The notes under the pieces are model-generated. The model made no database searches, was not told the origin of the DNA, and saw only the letters and a list, made by a program, of their open reading frames with translations. DNA of 64,000 nucleotides, from NCBI GenBank assembly GCA_022578965.1, contig MU400694.1, positions 1 through 64,000 of the forward strand, in the 5' to 3' direction. Of this stretch, positions 1-10,860 are shown piece after piece. Position 1 is the stretch's first letter, and every line of letters begins with the position of its first letter. The translations under genes were made by a program, and so were the position numbers. Origin of the DNA: Xylaria sp. FL1777. Lineage: Eukaryota; Ascomycota; Sordariomycetes; Xylariales; Xylariaceae.

Positions 1-99
1 CTTCAAGCTTTAGTCTTGTTAGATACCTACTATGAGACTAGAGATATATTGACTATTGTACCTGACCTTTGATGCTTCATACCTCCCGTGACAGCTTTT

Positions 100-2960
100 T
101 TTATTACTATAAAAAACTAGCGTTAAATAACTTTTGCGTTTTTTATGTTAAATAACTTTTAGAAATCTTTTTATGTTTATATGCATTTAGTTGTTTATTA
201 AAGCATTAATTTATTATGCTTGCGTTTTTTTGTTTTTATAGTTTAAATACATTTTAATATTAGTATTATTAGTACTTTAGCTACTATTTTTACTTTTTTT
301 TATATTATAGCTTTTTTAATGTTTAATAGTACTTTTGCTTTAATTTCTATTAGGTTTTTAAGTTTTTTTAGGTTTTTTTCTTTAATAAAAACTTTAAAAA
401 ACTTTATAAAAAGTTTAAATAGTTTTTTTTATAATAATATAATTTATATTAGCTAATAATTAAATAAAATTTCTAACTTTTTAGCTACTTAGCTTTTAAT
501 AAATAGTATATTTAAAAATAATATGTTTATAACATGTTTTGCTTTATAAGTTACTTTATTTAGCACTTTTATAAAACATATGCTTGCTTTAGTTGCTTAG
601 TTTAAAATTTGTTGTTTTTTATAAAAAATAATAGTTTTAAGTTCTTAGTTTAAATGTTTTACGTTTAAATTTCTTATTATTAAGCAGTTCTTTAGTAGTA
701 TTAATACTATAATATATTTTATTATTACATTTATATTTAGCGCTTAATAATAGTTTAATATTTTATACTTATTAATATTTAGCTATATAAAATTTTAGTA
801 ATATATAAAGGCTTTTTTTTTTACTACTAAGTTGTTTTATATTTTAATGTATATTATTACTTTAAACTTATTTAACTTTTTTATGTTTTAAGTATTAATT
901 AATCTATAGTTTTTATATTTTTAGTAAGTTTATTTTTTTTGTTTTTTTTTTTGTTTATTTATAGTTTAATAATTATAGCAACGTTTATTTTTTTATTTTA
1001 GCATTTTTATAAAAATACTAAATAGTTATTTGTTTTATGCTTTATATTTTAAGCTACTATTTTAATTAACTATATAGTTATAATTAACTTTGTTTTTTAG
1101 TATTATTTAATTATATATTTATATTACTTTTTATTTTATTGCTGTTAAACTTTAAAAGTTCTTTAAAAGTTCTATAAATTAACTTTATTTTTAGCTTTTT
1201 TAGTATGCTAATAAGTTTAGCAATATTACTTTTAGTTAATATTTTTGCTAATTTACTAACTATTAATAGCAATACTAATATAATTATAAAAAAAACAGCA
1301 GTAATTTTATTTTTTATTTTTTTATTATTAGTTTTGCTAAAAATAGTTTTTAATAATATAGTTCCTAAAAATAATATAGCTTTAATGCTTAATTTTTTTA
1401 GAACTAGTAAAGCTTTTCTTTTATTTTTATTGCTTTATTATTTTAATAGCTTTATTAGTGCAGCTTTTTTTTTAATAGCTATAATAATAAGCAGCATATT
1501 TTTATTATTATAATTTACGTTGCTTGCTTGTTTAATTGTTTTAACTTAAGCTAATAAAAATAAGATTATTTTATTATTAATTTTATATAGTTTATATAAG
1601 CAGTTTTTATAATCTACTAAATAAAAGCTATAGCAATTAATGCACTTTAATATAGCTATATAGTTATTATTATTTATAAGTTTATAAATATTTAATTTAA
1701 TACTATAGTTTTTACATAAGGGTTTTTTATTGCAAAACTTAATAATATAATAGCTTTAATATTTAAAGTTATAATAAATAGTTTATGCTTGTTTTTTTTT
1801 TTTTAAAAAAGCTTGCTAGCTAAAAACAGCTTAAACTTTTTAATAGGTTTTTTAAAAGCTACTACTTATATAGCTTTTTTAGTTTGTAAGTTTATTTTTT
1901 TGCAAAAAATATAAGCGTTTATTAAAGTTAAATTTATTTAAACTTTAACTTTTTTTACTATTATTTTTTAAATAATAAGCATTAAAGTATTAATTAAATA
2001 ATTTATTATTAATAATAGTATTTTTAGTACTACATATATTACTTATTTTTTTAATAGCTTTACTATATAAGCTTATAAAGTTTGCTTAATAATTTTAATG
2101 TTTTTTTTTTTTAAAAGCTTGTTTTTTATTATTAGATTTATAGCTTTAATAGCTTAGCTTATTTTTGTTAGTTATATGTTTTTAATAGCTTTGCTTAATA
2201 GTTATAAGCTTTTAAAAATTACTGTTTTAGCTATATATACTATTAATTAATATGCTTGTATTATTTTTTTGTTTAATTTTATTAGTACGCATATATTTTT
2301 ATAGTTTTTTTAAAAGTTTGTTATAATACTAACGCTTTATATTAAATATATAAAAAGCTTGCTAAAAGTTATAAATTATGCAGTTTTTAATGCTAACTTA
2401 AAATAAAACTTAGCTTTTTATTTAGCTATTTTAGCATATAAAAACGCTATAACTAATGTTATTATTAATAATTATTTAATATTTTTTATTTATGCTAGCA
2501 TACTAGCTAAGCATAAAAAAACTATAGTAAAACTTTTAAATTGCATATATATAAATATGTTTAAATGTTGTTTTAATATTTTTACGTAGTTTTTAGCTAT
2601 TTAATAATAGCTAGCTTAAACATCTTTTTTAAAAAAGCGTATAAATTTATTAAAAATAATTATTAGCATTATAATAACTTTTTTTTAAATTTTGTTTTTG
2701 CAGTTAATTTTAGCGTACTGCTTAATAAGCATATTTTAAAGCAATAGTTTATTATTTTTTTTAACTATTATAAGCTTTAGTAGCAAGTTAATATTTTAAA
2801 TTTTTGTTTGCTTAGCTTATTATAAATTAGCACGCAATAAAATATTTATAATAAATGCTCTTATATATATGTTATTTTTAAAAATTATAGTTAAGCATAA
2901 TAATATAATAAAATTCTGCATTAATGTTTTGCTTTATGCGTAAGCGTAATAAAATTATTA
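100..2960. repeat. AT-rich block, probably a RIP-mutated mobile element
   Basis: About 2.9 kb of extremely AT-rich sequence with abrupt edges: ordinary composition before about position 100 and again after about 2960. TpA steps dominate. The few remaining C bases sit mostly in GCT, GCA and ACT contexts, as expected when CpA has been converted to TpA on both strands, the signature of fungal RIP. No coding frame survives; the one ORF inside (1205-1513) is low-complexity Ile/Leu/Phe and is not credible. The original element cannot be identified by eye. The right edge lies about 120 bp before a gene that has lost its 5' end, so insertion of this element may have cut that gene. Confidence 0.75.
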
Positions 2961-3082
2961 CCAATTAAGCTCTTAGTGTTTAGTAAAAATTACGCTAATT
3001 TAGTGGCATATTAGTGTTTTTGGTGTAGTGCACGCAATGCTACTAACAGTAGCTTGCGCACGGATAATAAATAGAAGAAAAG

Positions 3083-4957
3083 GTGTCGGTAGAGCGGCTC
3101 GCTCCAGCAAAACCCGGAATACCTCCGTCCTCGGCTTTCTGTCTTACTCTTGTTTCTAACATTGAGCTAGAGCCTGAAGAGCATGGTGAGATAAGCTCCC
3201 TATATTTTAAACTCTGTACTTACTCGATCTTTATTTCGATAGATTACCTATTTTTGATTGACTCCAGTAGGAGCATGTCCGGATCGCGAGCTGGCACGGC
3301 CGTAACTATTGTCAAGACTATGCTGAATAATCTCCCAAGAGAGAAACGGTCGTCGTTTAATATCTACAGATTCAACACCAAGGTGTGGTCTATTTTACCC
3401 CGTGGCCAGACCCTCGAATACGATCAGACCCATGTTTCAATTGCCATCAATCATCTCAAGTCCTTCGCTTCCGGGGGGGCAAATATAAAACATGCCCTAG
3501 ATACCGTTCTAGGCCAGCGTGACACTTCTAAGCGTCGCTGTTCTATCATTGTGGTTACTGATGGGCTAGACTGGGGTGTTACCGCCGCCATGCAGACAAT
3601 TCAAAAGGCAGGTACTAGTGCCGCGGCCAACTCCCAACTATTGCGAGTTTTCGTCATGGGGCTAGGAGACGATGTCTCAAGAAGCATGTGCGAGTCATTG
3701 GCACGGGCCGGGTCCGGTGCGACCGCCTACGTCAGTGAGTCGGACCTCCAGAAGCATGACCATTGCGAATCGAAAGCTTGGACCATGATAAATACCATCA
3801 ACCGTGCCCCTATTCGTGTTGGGTCGATCGACTGGGGAATGACTCCTGATAACCTTCCCGAACAGCCGGGCGCTGGTGGCGATAATCTAAAATTTCGACC
3901 TCAGCCTGACCAGCAACAGCTTGGACCAGCCTCCAAAGGAAGCAATATCCCCCCTCCGAAAGCGATTCAACAGGCACCCATTCCTGGAACGATGTTTTGG
4001 GCCGTTCGCAGTTCCTGGTACGCCATCATCCGCGGAACTTATCCTAATCCGCCGCCGAAGGTGCGTATTATGTACCATGTCCCTGGTAGTTTTAAATCGT
4101 CTAGGACCATAGAAGTCGACGTTGATCTCGCTCCCCCTGGCAGGCTCCATCACCAACTAGCCGCACGAGCACTCGTTGAAATACTTGAGGACAAGGCCAT
4201 TTCTATCACCAACGAGTCTGAGAAGTACTGGAATGAATGCGAGATCGTCAGACTCGGCAAGACTTATAGCTTGGCAAGTACGCAAACATCCTTTGTCGCG
4301 ACTATGAATGGGATAGGCACTATTTCCCACGCTGCCCGCAATGCCCCTCCCGATGCAAACCGGAGCCCCGTATCTGTCGCTACCAATCTTGGAGGTGAGA
4401 GCAGTCTTCACTTTGTAAGCACGCGGGCACCCGCAACCGCAGTCACCTCCCCGACCCATCCATCAAGGTCGGCAGCCTCCACACCTACAAGAGGAACAAT
4501 GAGTACAAAGACATCTGAATCCCTTTCATTGCCTAGTGCATACAATTTCATGGCTCTCCACAAACCTGTGGACTTGGCCCCGGCTGAATCCGGGCGCGGC
4601 GCGGGAGTAGATGATAACCTTTCTAAGATCCTAACTACTCAGGACGCCAACGGAGAATATGACGCGACCATCGTTGAAAATATCGTGTTCCCGAGCAGCG
4701 GCATTCCAGCCGTGCCCGCATTTATCGCTATCCTTGTCGGCCATCACGAAGTCAAAGATCGAATGTGGCACACTATTTGCGTTATTGCTTTTTTGCGGAA
4801 GGCGTATGGCAATCAGACCAGTCTGTGGGCTGCTGCTAAATCAAAAGCAGAGAACTTTATCAAGACAACCCTTCGTTCAACTTTCGGTGTCCATTCCATT
4901 CGGTCAGAAAGTATTTATACCGACTCTCTTGATGACGCGGAAAGTTATCTTCTCTAG
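3083..4957 (+). CDS. VIT/vWA-domain protein, 5'-truncated (probable pseudogene)
   Basis: Two exons, 3083-3185 and 3243-4957. The 57-bp intron (GTGAGA...GATAG) is a multiple of three, so an ORF also reads through it. Splicing restores HDYLFLIDSSRSMSG, a vWA strand 1 with the MIDAS motif DxSxS; the unspliced version replaces the Asp-Tyr with junk. The vWA fold continues to about 3800, followed by a long region typical of fungal VIT-vWA proteins, with a conserved C-terminal segment around 4670-4950. The frame is closed upstream by TAA at 3068-3070 with no ATG before the vWA domain. The N-terminal VIT domain that normally precedes it is absent, and the AT-rich block begins just upstream. The only in-frame Met near the start lies inside the MIDAS motif. 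I infer a gene beheaded by element insertion, recent enough that 1.8 kb of frame remains open. Members are metal-ion-dependent adhesion or scaffold proteins of unclear role in fungi. Confidence 0.7.
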   Translation: MSVERLAPAKPGIPPSSAFCLTLVSNIELEPEEHGEISSLYFKLCTYSIFISIDYLFLIDSSRSMSGSRAGTAVTIVKTMLNNLPREKRSSFNIYRFNTKVWSILPRGQTLEYDQTHVSIAINHLKSFASGGANIKHALDTVLGQRDTSKRRCSIIVVTDGLDWGVTAAMQTIQKAGTSAAANSQLLRVFVMGLGDDVSRSMCESLARAGSGATAYVSESDLQKHDHCESKAWTMINTINRAPIRVGSIDWGMTPDNLPEQPGAGGDNLKFRPQPDQQQLGPASKGSNIPPPKAIQQAPIPGTMFWAVRSSWYAIIRGTYPNPPPKVRIMYHVPGSFKSSRTIEVDVDLAPPGRLHHQLAARALVEILEDKAISITNESEKYWNECEIVRLGKTYSLASTQTSFVATMNGIGTISHAARNAPPDANRSPVSVATNLGGESSLHFVSTRAPATAVTSPTHPSRSAASTPTRGTMSTKTSESLSLPSAYNFMALHKPVDLAPAESGRGAGVDDNLSKILTTQDANGEYDATIVENIVFPSSGIPAVPAFIAILVGHHEVKDRMWHTICVIAFLRKAYGNQTSLWAAAKSKAENFIKTTLRSTFGVHSIRSESIYTDSLDDAESYLL

Positions 4958-5841
4958 ATGGGTTGCAATATCTTGTAGAATTTTATTACCAAGGTTCCTA
5001 GTCCATCTAAAATGAAGAATATGATAGCATGATCTTGTTCTGCCGTGAATCTATGGAAAGATAGCGCCCGAACTGTTCTAAAGGCGAGGATACGAAATCC
5101 AGGATAGGGGACACATTTTGATAATTATATACATCATAAGATTCATGTGACATAATTAATCAACACCTACGGCCGGTATTCAAGGCTGCCGATGGAATTT
5201 GCCAAGGAAGAATTTGGTGCTTTCTTTTGTGCGGATAGATGTGTCAGATAAACAAGATAATAGGGGTAATATCGTATTAGTGTCAGAGATTAACGATGGC
5301 ACACGATTGGCTTGAATGTAGTGTATTGAGAGTGGTGTTAATGTCAATTTCATGTAGCGGTCACCAATATCCTAGCTACCTAGGTAGGTAGAGCTGTAGA
5401 GGGGGTTGCTCTACCCTCGATATGAGCCCGTCATTGGATACTGATTTACTTAATATACCAAATAGGATGGTACCCCTTATATTTGACAGCAGGCATGTAG
5501 CGACTAGCTCCGCCGCATTGTGACTGCAGCTAGAGCACCAATTTTGGTTATCTGTCTTCGTTTGTTGGGGGCGTAAGCAAAGGCGCAAGAATATGTCGCT
5601 TCTGTCGGCTCGCTGTTTAATATCAGAGGAGACTAAGACGGATAGATGACTTTTAAATTCGAGGATTAAGGCATCATAGCTTGGCTTTAATAACTTCTAT
5701 CCGAGGAACATATTTCATAGCCTTGAGATGACCACCCGCGCCTCCGCTTTAGCAGGCCCAGAAAGGTTATGCGATAAATTCAGCATCGTACTTCTATAGG
5801 AAACTACTTAGAACGGGCACAATATCGTCTATGCGAGTGGT
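4958..5841. other. Intergenic, no gene seen
   Basis: This 0.9 kb separates the vWA remnant from the TPR-CHAT gene. It includes a small CCTAGGTAGGTAG patch near 5380-5390. Short ORFs on both strands show no recognisable protein. Confidence 0.5.
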
Positions 5842-8800
5842 ATGTTATCTACAGGAATCATGGCCAGCCCTCGAAGTTCCTTTCAGCCAACAGTTCCATC
5901 TCGTCTTAACACTACCTCTGAAACCTCAAGACGGCCCGATGAGAGGGCAGAAGAACCGCAACTGCCGTTACAAGCAACGTCGGAGGCGGATGACCCGATG
6001 CGTTCTGCCTATCTATCAAGCTTGGTTTGTAGCTTGACACGTCAATTCCAGTGCACGAAGGATGACCATATTCTTAACTCTGCCATATGGCATGCACGCC
6101 AGGCCTTGGTAACCTTCTCAGGTCCTCCACCAATGAGATGGGGTAAAATCCAGAACATCGCCTTCCTTCTCGAAGCTCGGATCAATCTAGCAAGCGAGAG
6201 GGGCCAGCTTTCCCGGGCCGTGGAGCTGAGCAAGGAAGCTGTGAGCGAGATTCCAGATGGTCACGAGAACCATACCCGCCTACTCGGCATTCTCAGTGAA
6301 CAGCTTCGGCTGAGTTACGAGAATGGAAAACAAGAGCGGGATTTAATTGAAGCAATTGAGAGGGGCGAAGAGGCTACTCTTGAGGCCCAGCAAACCATGT
6401 TATCAAATCCAAGAGACAGGGCTGTTATAATATTCATTTTATGTCAAGCTCTGGAGGCACAGTATTTGCTTCATCGCAATGATCAAGACTTGGAACGCTT
6501 GTTATTACTTGTCGAAAGTATATCAGTGCATGGCGTGGAGAATGAAGTTATTATCAAATGCAAGTGGGCTCAATACCTTGCATCTAGGTATAGTAACCAT
6601 GGGGGCTCGGTGGTGGACCTCGACCGGGCCGTTGATCTCAGTATGTCGTTTTTAGACTTACCTTGCGGGGATCCTGACCGACTATCAAACCTAGACAACA
6701 CCATTCACTATTTGTGCATGAAGTACGACCACTATGGGCAAGAGAGTGATCTCGACAAGCTAACGGCACTTATCCAAGCTGAGATGGAGCACGCCAGACC
6801 AGGACAATCGAGGCCGCACCTGAAAAACTTGTATCTGTTGCAGACGAGACGGTATATAAATAACGGAAGTTTGAATATTTTACACGAGGCAATACACGAT
6901 TGCGAAGAGGTGTTGGGTGCCATGAGCAACGAGGATGAAATGTGGCCGGCATGTCTAAGTAACCTTGGCTGCCTCCTACGCATGAAACATGAGCAACTAG
7001 GGGAGAGCGATGTTCTCGAAGAATCGATTTATCGAGGTCGCACTGCAATAGCTGCGACTCGCAGTGGGGACCCCGACCTCATCTTTAGGAAAACAAATCT
7101 TGCCTGTAGCCTGGCGCAGAAGTATGTCCGCACCACGCTCCTACAAGACCTGAGGCCAGTTATCCAATTAGGACGAGAAATCTTGGAGGCGGTGCCGGAA
7201 AGGCATGTTGATCGCTTCAAATATCTGAATAACGTGGGCGTATGGCTCAGTTGGAGTTACATGCAGACTAAGGACCCTCTCGAACTTGACGAGTGCATCG
7301 AATTCATCCGAGAGGCCATCCAGCTGGCACCACACAGTCACGTTATCCGGTATATGAGCCTGAATAACTTATGCGCTTGTCTCAAAATGCGGCAGGAACA
7401 TACTAAATCAGAGTTATTTAATGACTTGGAAGACGCAATCAAATACGGCCGAGAAGCAGTGTCACGACTCCCAGGCCACCACCCCATGAAAGTCAGAGCT
7501 CTGCGAAATCTTTTTGAGGCCCTGAAAAGTAAATATGAAAAGACCCATGAGAAAGATGTACGAGGCCAGGCAGTCGATAAAATGAAGGAGTGCATTCAGG
7601 CTGAGGGGAGTCCTCCCTCGCACCGCCTCAATTTCGTGTTTGACGCTATCCCGTGGCTTGAAGCCCATGATGACTGGCGAAACTTATCCCAGATTACGGA
7701 GTCAGCGACTGAGCTCCTCGGGCGCGTGAGCCCCCGGTCGGTGCGTCAGCAGGACCAACAATACATTCTGCGTCGGTATGCCGGGCTTGCATCGACGGCA
7801 GCTGCGGCGGCGCTACAGATGGGGAAGTCCAAAGAACAAGCGTTAAGACTTTTAGAACATGGCCGAGGCACCATCACTAGCACTTTATTGCAGAACCGGC
7901 GTAGCATAAGCTCGCTACGACGCAAACATCCGACATGGGCTAAGGAGTTTGAGGAGCTTCGAGACGCGCTAGATCCACCTCTTTCCTTTGGGATGGATGG
8001 TGCTCTAGCTAACGCTCCCCAGACATCGATGTTGACAGAGTTGTCGGCGGAAGGCCGTTATCGGAAGACTGAGGAGCTGGAGAAGCTTCTTGGGCAAATA
8101 CGTGCAGATGACGCCTTTGAAACATTTTTGTTACCACTGACAATAGAGGAAATGATGTCAGCAGCGCCACCAAATCAGACGGTCGTGGCTATTAACGTCG
8201 CTCGTTTCCGTTGTGACGCTTTCATAATCCACTCGAACCAGATCAGCATCGTTGAACTCCCAGCTCTCAATCACCAGCTGGTAGAAAGGAAGGCAAAGCA
8301 TTTTAGAAGCCGCAAGAGCCGCGATGCATACGAGATTCTCGAATGGCTCTGGGACAATATGATAGAGAGGATCCTGGTCCAGCTCGGCGCCGATAAGCCA
8401 TGTGTCGATGACGACTACGCCAAGTGGCCCAGGGTGTATTGGGTGCCTACTGGGCCGCTTCGCTTACTACCCATTCACGCGGCTGGCTATCACCGTGATA
8501 GCTCTGGCCGCTCTGTCATAGACAGAGTTGTCTCATCTTATAGCTTATCTGTGGAGGAGATCCTATACGGACAAGAGATTAAGGCAGGGACTGAAGAAGC
8601 CAGGCAGGCAGCTCAGCTGGTGCTGCACCCTCCAAACCAAACAGAAGCGGCATGCAAGTTCGTGTTTGTGTCGATGGAGAGCACACCAGGGAACAGTTCG
8701 CTTCCATACGCACGCAAAGAAATACACACAATTTGGAAGATGCTGCCTCCGTGTCTACCACGCAGATATTTTGACCGTCCGTCCCGGGACAATCTCTTGC

Positions 8801-9429
8801 GCGGTATGTCAGGTTGCACCGTCTTCCACTTTGCTGGGCACGGCATGACGGACCCGCGCGACCCGTCTCTCAGTGGCCTGCTGCTACGCTCCGACGATGG
8901 TAATTACACAGTACCGCTCACAGTTCGCGATCTACAAGCGCTACGTTTTCAGGAGACGGGGCCACCGCTGCTTGCGTATCTATCTGCATGTTCAACTGGT
9001 CGCATCGCCGACGAGCAGCTCGTGGACGAAGGTATCCACTTGATGGGTGCATGCCGGCTCGCGGGCTTCCGCCACGTCATCGGCTCGCTGTGGGAGGTGT
9101 CGGACCGGCTGTGCGTTGACGTCGCTAGAACTGTTTACGAGACTATACTGAAGGCGTGTTTAGATGACGCATCCGTAGCACACGGGTTGCATCATGCCGT
9201 GCGGATGCTGCGGACCAAGCTCCTAGCTGGACGTAATAAGACTCGGAGAAACGAGGAGAAAACGTCCCGGAAGAGCCAGACACGTACTAAGATACAGAGC
9301 AACGCGAAGAAAGCATACCGGAAGAGACGGAGGGCATGTTATGCGACACAGAGAAACGTGAAGAAGGCGTCCCAGAGGAGCCGGAGGGGGCCGTCCTTAT
9401 GGGCGGCCTTCATCCACACAGGCGTTTAG
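5842..9429 (+). CDS. TPR-CHAT protein (caspase-fold, putative protease)
   Basis: Intronless, 1,195 residues from an ATG at 5842. Residues about 40-640 are helical TPR-like repeats with recurring Ala/Leu/Glu patterns. The linker around 650-720 (GLASTAAAAAL, LLEHGRG, LRRKHP) is typical of fungal TPR-CHAT proteins. The C-terminal CHAT domain carries both catalytic motifs of the caspase/separase clan: HFAGHG with His1000 and YLSACSTG with Cys1050, then GSLWEVSD. CHAT proteins are clan CD cysteine-peptidase relatives; in fungi they occur alone or fused to NLR-type receptors and are suspected to act in programmed cell death and non-self recognition. Bacterial TPR-CHAT includes the Craspase protease of type III-E CRISPR. 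Odd: about 54 very basic residues, encoded by a degenerate tandem repeat, sit between the last CHAT helix and the terminal LWAAFIHTGV motif. A decayed paralogue lies 1.4 kb downstream on the same strand. Family confidence is high; activity is inferred. Confidence 0.92.
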   Translation: MLSTGIMASPRSSFQPTVPSRLNTTSETSRRPDERAEEPQLPLQATSEADDPMRSAYLSSLVCSLTRQFQCTKDDHILNSAIWHARQALVTFSGPPPMRWGKIQNIAFLLEARINLASERGQLSRAVELSKEAVSEIPDGHENHTRLLGILSEQLRLSYENGKQERDLIEAIERGEEATLEAQQTMLSNPRDRAVIIFILCQALEAQYLLHRNDQDLERLLLLVESISVHGVENEVIIKCKWAQYLASRYSNHGGSVVDLDRAVDLSMSFLDLPCGDPDRLSNLDNTIHYLCMKYDHYGQESDLDKLTALIQAEMEHARPGQSRPHLKNLYLLQTRRYINNGSLNILHEAIHDCEEVLGAMSNEDEMWPACLSNLGCLLRMKHEQLGESDVLEESIYRGRTAIAATRSGDPDLIFRKTNLACSLAQKYVRTTLLQDLRPVIQLGREILEAVPERHVDRFKYLNNVGVWLSWSYMQTKDPLELDECIEFIREAIQLAPHSHVIRYMSLNNLCACLKMRQEHTKSELFNDLEDAIKYGREAVSRLPGHHPMKVRALRNLFEALKSKYEKTHEKDVRGQAVDKMKECIQAEGSPPSHRLNFVFDAIPWLEAHDDWRNLSQITESATELLGRVSPRSVRQQDQQYILRRYAGLASTAAAAALQMGKSKEQALRLLEHGRGTITSTLLQNRRSISSLRRKHPTWAKEFEELRDALDPPLSFGMDGALANAPQTSMLTELSAEGRYRKTEELEKLLGQIRADDAFETFLLPLTIEEMMSAAPPNQTVVAINVARFRCDAFIIHSNQISIVELPALNHQLVERKAKHFRSRKSRDAYEILEWLWDNMIERILVQLGADKPCVDDDYAKWPRVYWVPTGPLRLLPIHAAGYHRDSSGRSVIDRVVSSYSLSVEEILYGQEIKAGTEEARQAAQLVLHPPNQTEAACKFVFVSMESTPGNSSLPYARKEIHTIWKMLPPCLPRRYFDRPSRDNLLRGMSGCTVFHFAGHGMTDPRDPSLSGLLLRSDDGNYTVPLTVRDLQALRFQETGPPLLAYLSACSTGRIADEQLVDEGIHLMGACRLAGFRHVIGSLWEVSDRLCVDVARTVYETILKACLDDASVAHGLHHAVRMLRTKLLAGRNKTRRNEEKTSRKSQTRTKIQSNAKKAYRKRRRACYATQRNVKKASQRSRRGPSLWAAFIHTGV
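9246..9399 (+). repeat. 51/54-bp coding tandem repeat (three imperfect units)
   Basis: Units start at 9246 (gagaaacgag), 9297 (gagcaacgcg) and 9351 (gagaaacgtg), giving steps of 51 and 54 bp. All share a core like gaagaaagcgtcccggaagag. The repeat stays in frame and encodes Lys/Arg-rich 17-18-residue units near the C-terminus of the TPR-CHAT protein. Confidence 0.75.
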
Positions 9430-9589
9430 ATGCTTCGACTAGGTACGAAGTACGTAGGGTACCTTAAGGTCTGTAACTCTGGAAGTTAGGTGGAACCAGA
9501 GTCCGGGATTGCCCCGTTTAATTTGTGTTAGTGGCGCACCAGCCACAATCAACCACGATGAGCCACGGATAATTTCTGGGTAGTGTGGC

Positions 9590-9743
9590 AGGTGAAAGTG
9601 GCTGAGTAGTTTGGTTCGCAGTCTGGTAGATCCTTCTTTATCCCAATTTAGTTACTATCTAGCCACCCAGTTCCGTTGTTTTATCTGCTATCAGTATGGT
9701 AATTGGGTGCCCGACGTTCTAATCTTTTCAGCCACTTTCACCT
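9590..9743. repeat. 154-bp inverted-repeat element (MITE-like candidate)
   Basis: A perfect 16-bp inverted repeat: aggtgaaagtggctga at 9590-9605 and its exact reverse complement at 9728-9743. The interior has no protein family I recognise. TA dinucleotides lie near both outer edges (about 9581 and 9750), which would fit a small Tc1/mariner-type non-autonomous element, but the boundaries are not certain. Confidence 0.4.
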
Positions 9744-10860
9744 CTATGTATACCACTCCATCGTGGCTGCTCACACGATATCAACACGGGACTGTTGATG
9801 AACCCAACTCTGTAGTTCCATCGCGAAAAGCGAGCCCATCCCGATAAATTCAAGGGGCGGGTCAAGGGGGATGCTGCGAGGGCCTCAGTAATGGCCGAAG
9901 CGGCGGTCTCTGTCTTTTCTCTCTTCTTAGCATGCACTGCTAGAGAAATAGTGACCATTAATACCACGTATTGCCTATCTGCGCACTAGCAATCCAGACC
10001 AACCGCCTTTAATACCATCCGGCTTGTCACACCATGATAGAGTAAAGTTAAGGCAACCTACCTCAAGGGGAGACCGACGATTTCGATATGCATCTGTTCT
10101 TACCTAGTACTAATTGCTTTACGATTGAATTATTAGGAAAGTTCGCCATTTATAACAAACACTGAGTCGGTGCATATGCATCGATTAAAGCTGTTAGGCT
10201 TTAGAAGTCCTGACATTTGACACTATATAGATACTCCACGGCGTATAGAAATAATAATGACGACGGACATCGTACAAGCCTACCTTTATAAAAACAATCG
10301 GCAGTTTGGATAATCTCCAGGTTTCGTAGTAAGGCGCCTAATGGGGTATTAATTAAACCCTTTCTTAACCATTATGAATAATAGTGAAACGGGCTCATAT
10401 TGCAAAGCCTGGTGGCCTAGCGTTTTGGCTTAAAGCCCGGCTTCATACCACTAATTCTGGGAGGCCTTTTCTCTTGTGGTTCTCTTGTGGTTCTTTTGAC
10501 TAGCGCATAATAAATACTTGATATATAAATCTGACGCAATTTAGAAGGCAGCTAGAACGTTATGCGTAGGGCTGCGAAACCGAGGTTTTGCGGCTCGGAC
10601 GTGGTTAGTTGTAAGGTTTTTCTAACGCAATTATTGTTAGGCATAGATAATAACTGGTTGGTAACTCGAGGCCAGATTTACAACAGCGTGGATAGGCATA
10701 CGAGCGGCCTAAAATGTAAATAATAAAAATGCCTCTCAAACTCTGCGATGTATAGCTTTGGGGGCATGGTTTGCCTATTAAAAGACGGTCCTCACGTTAA
10801 AAATCGACCAATCAATCGTATCAGATATTTTAAGAACAGAAGCAACAGCTAACCTCGAGA
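9744..10860. other. Intergenic, no gene seen
   Basis: Stops occur in all frames. There is a short direct repeat, ctcttgtggtt twice, around 10470-10495. Some of it could be further decayed sequence upstream of the TPR-CHAT relic, but I cannot support an alignment here. Confidence 0.4.

Noticed and set aside
1205..1513. ORF of 102 codons in the AT-rich block
   Set aside because: Low-complexity Ile/Leu/Phe sequence produced by AT composition; no family features and in RIP-like DNA.
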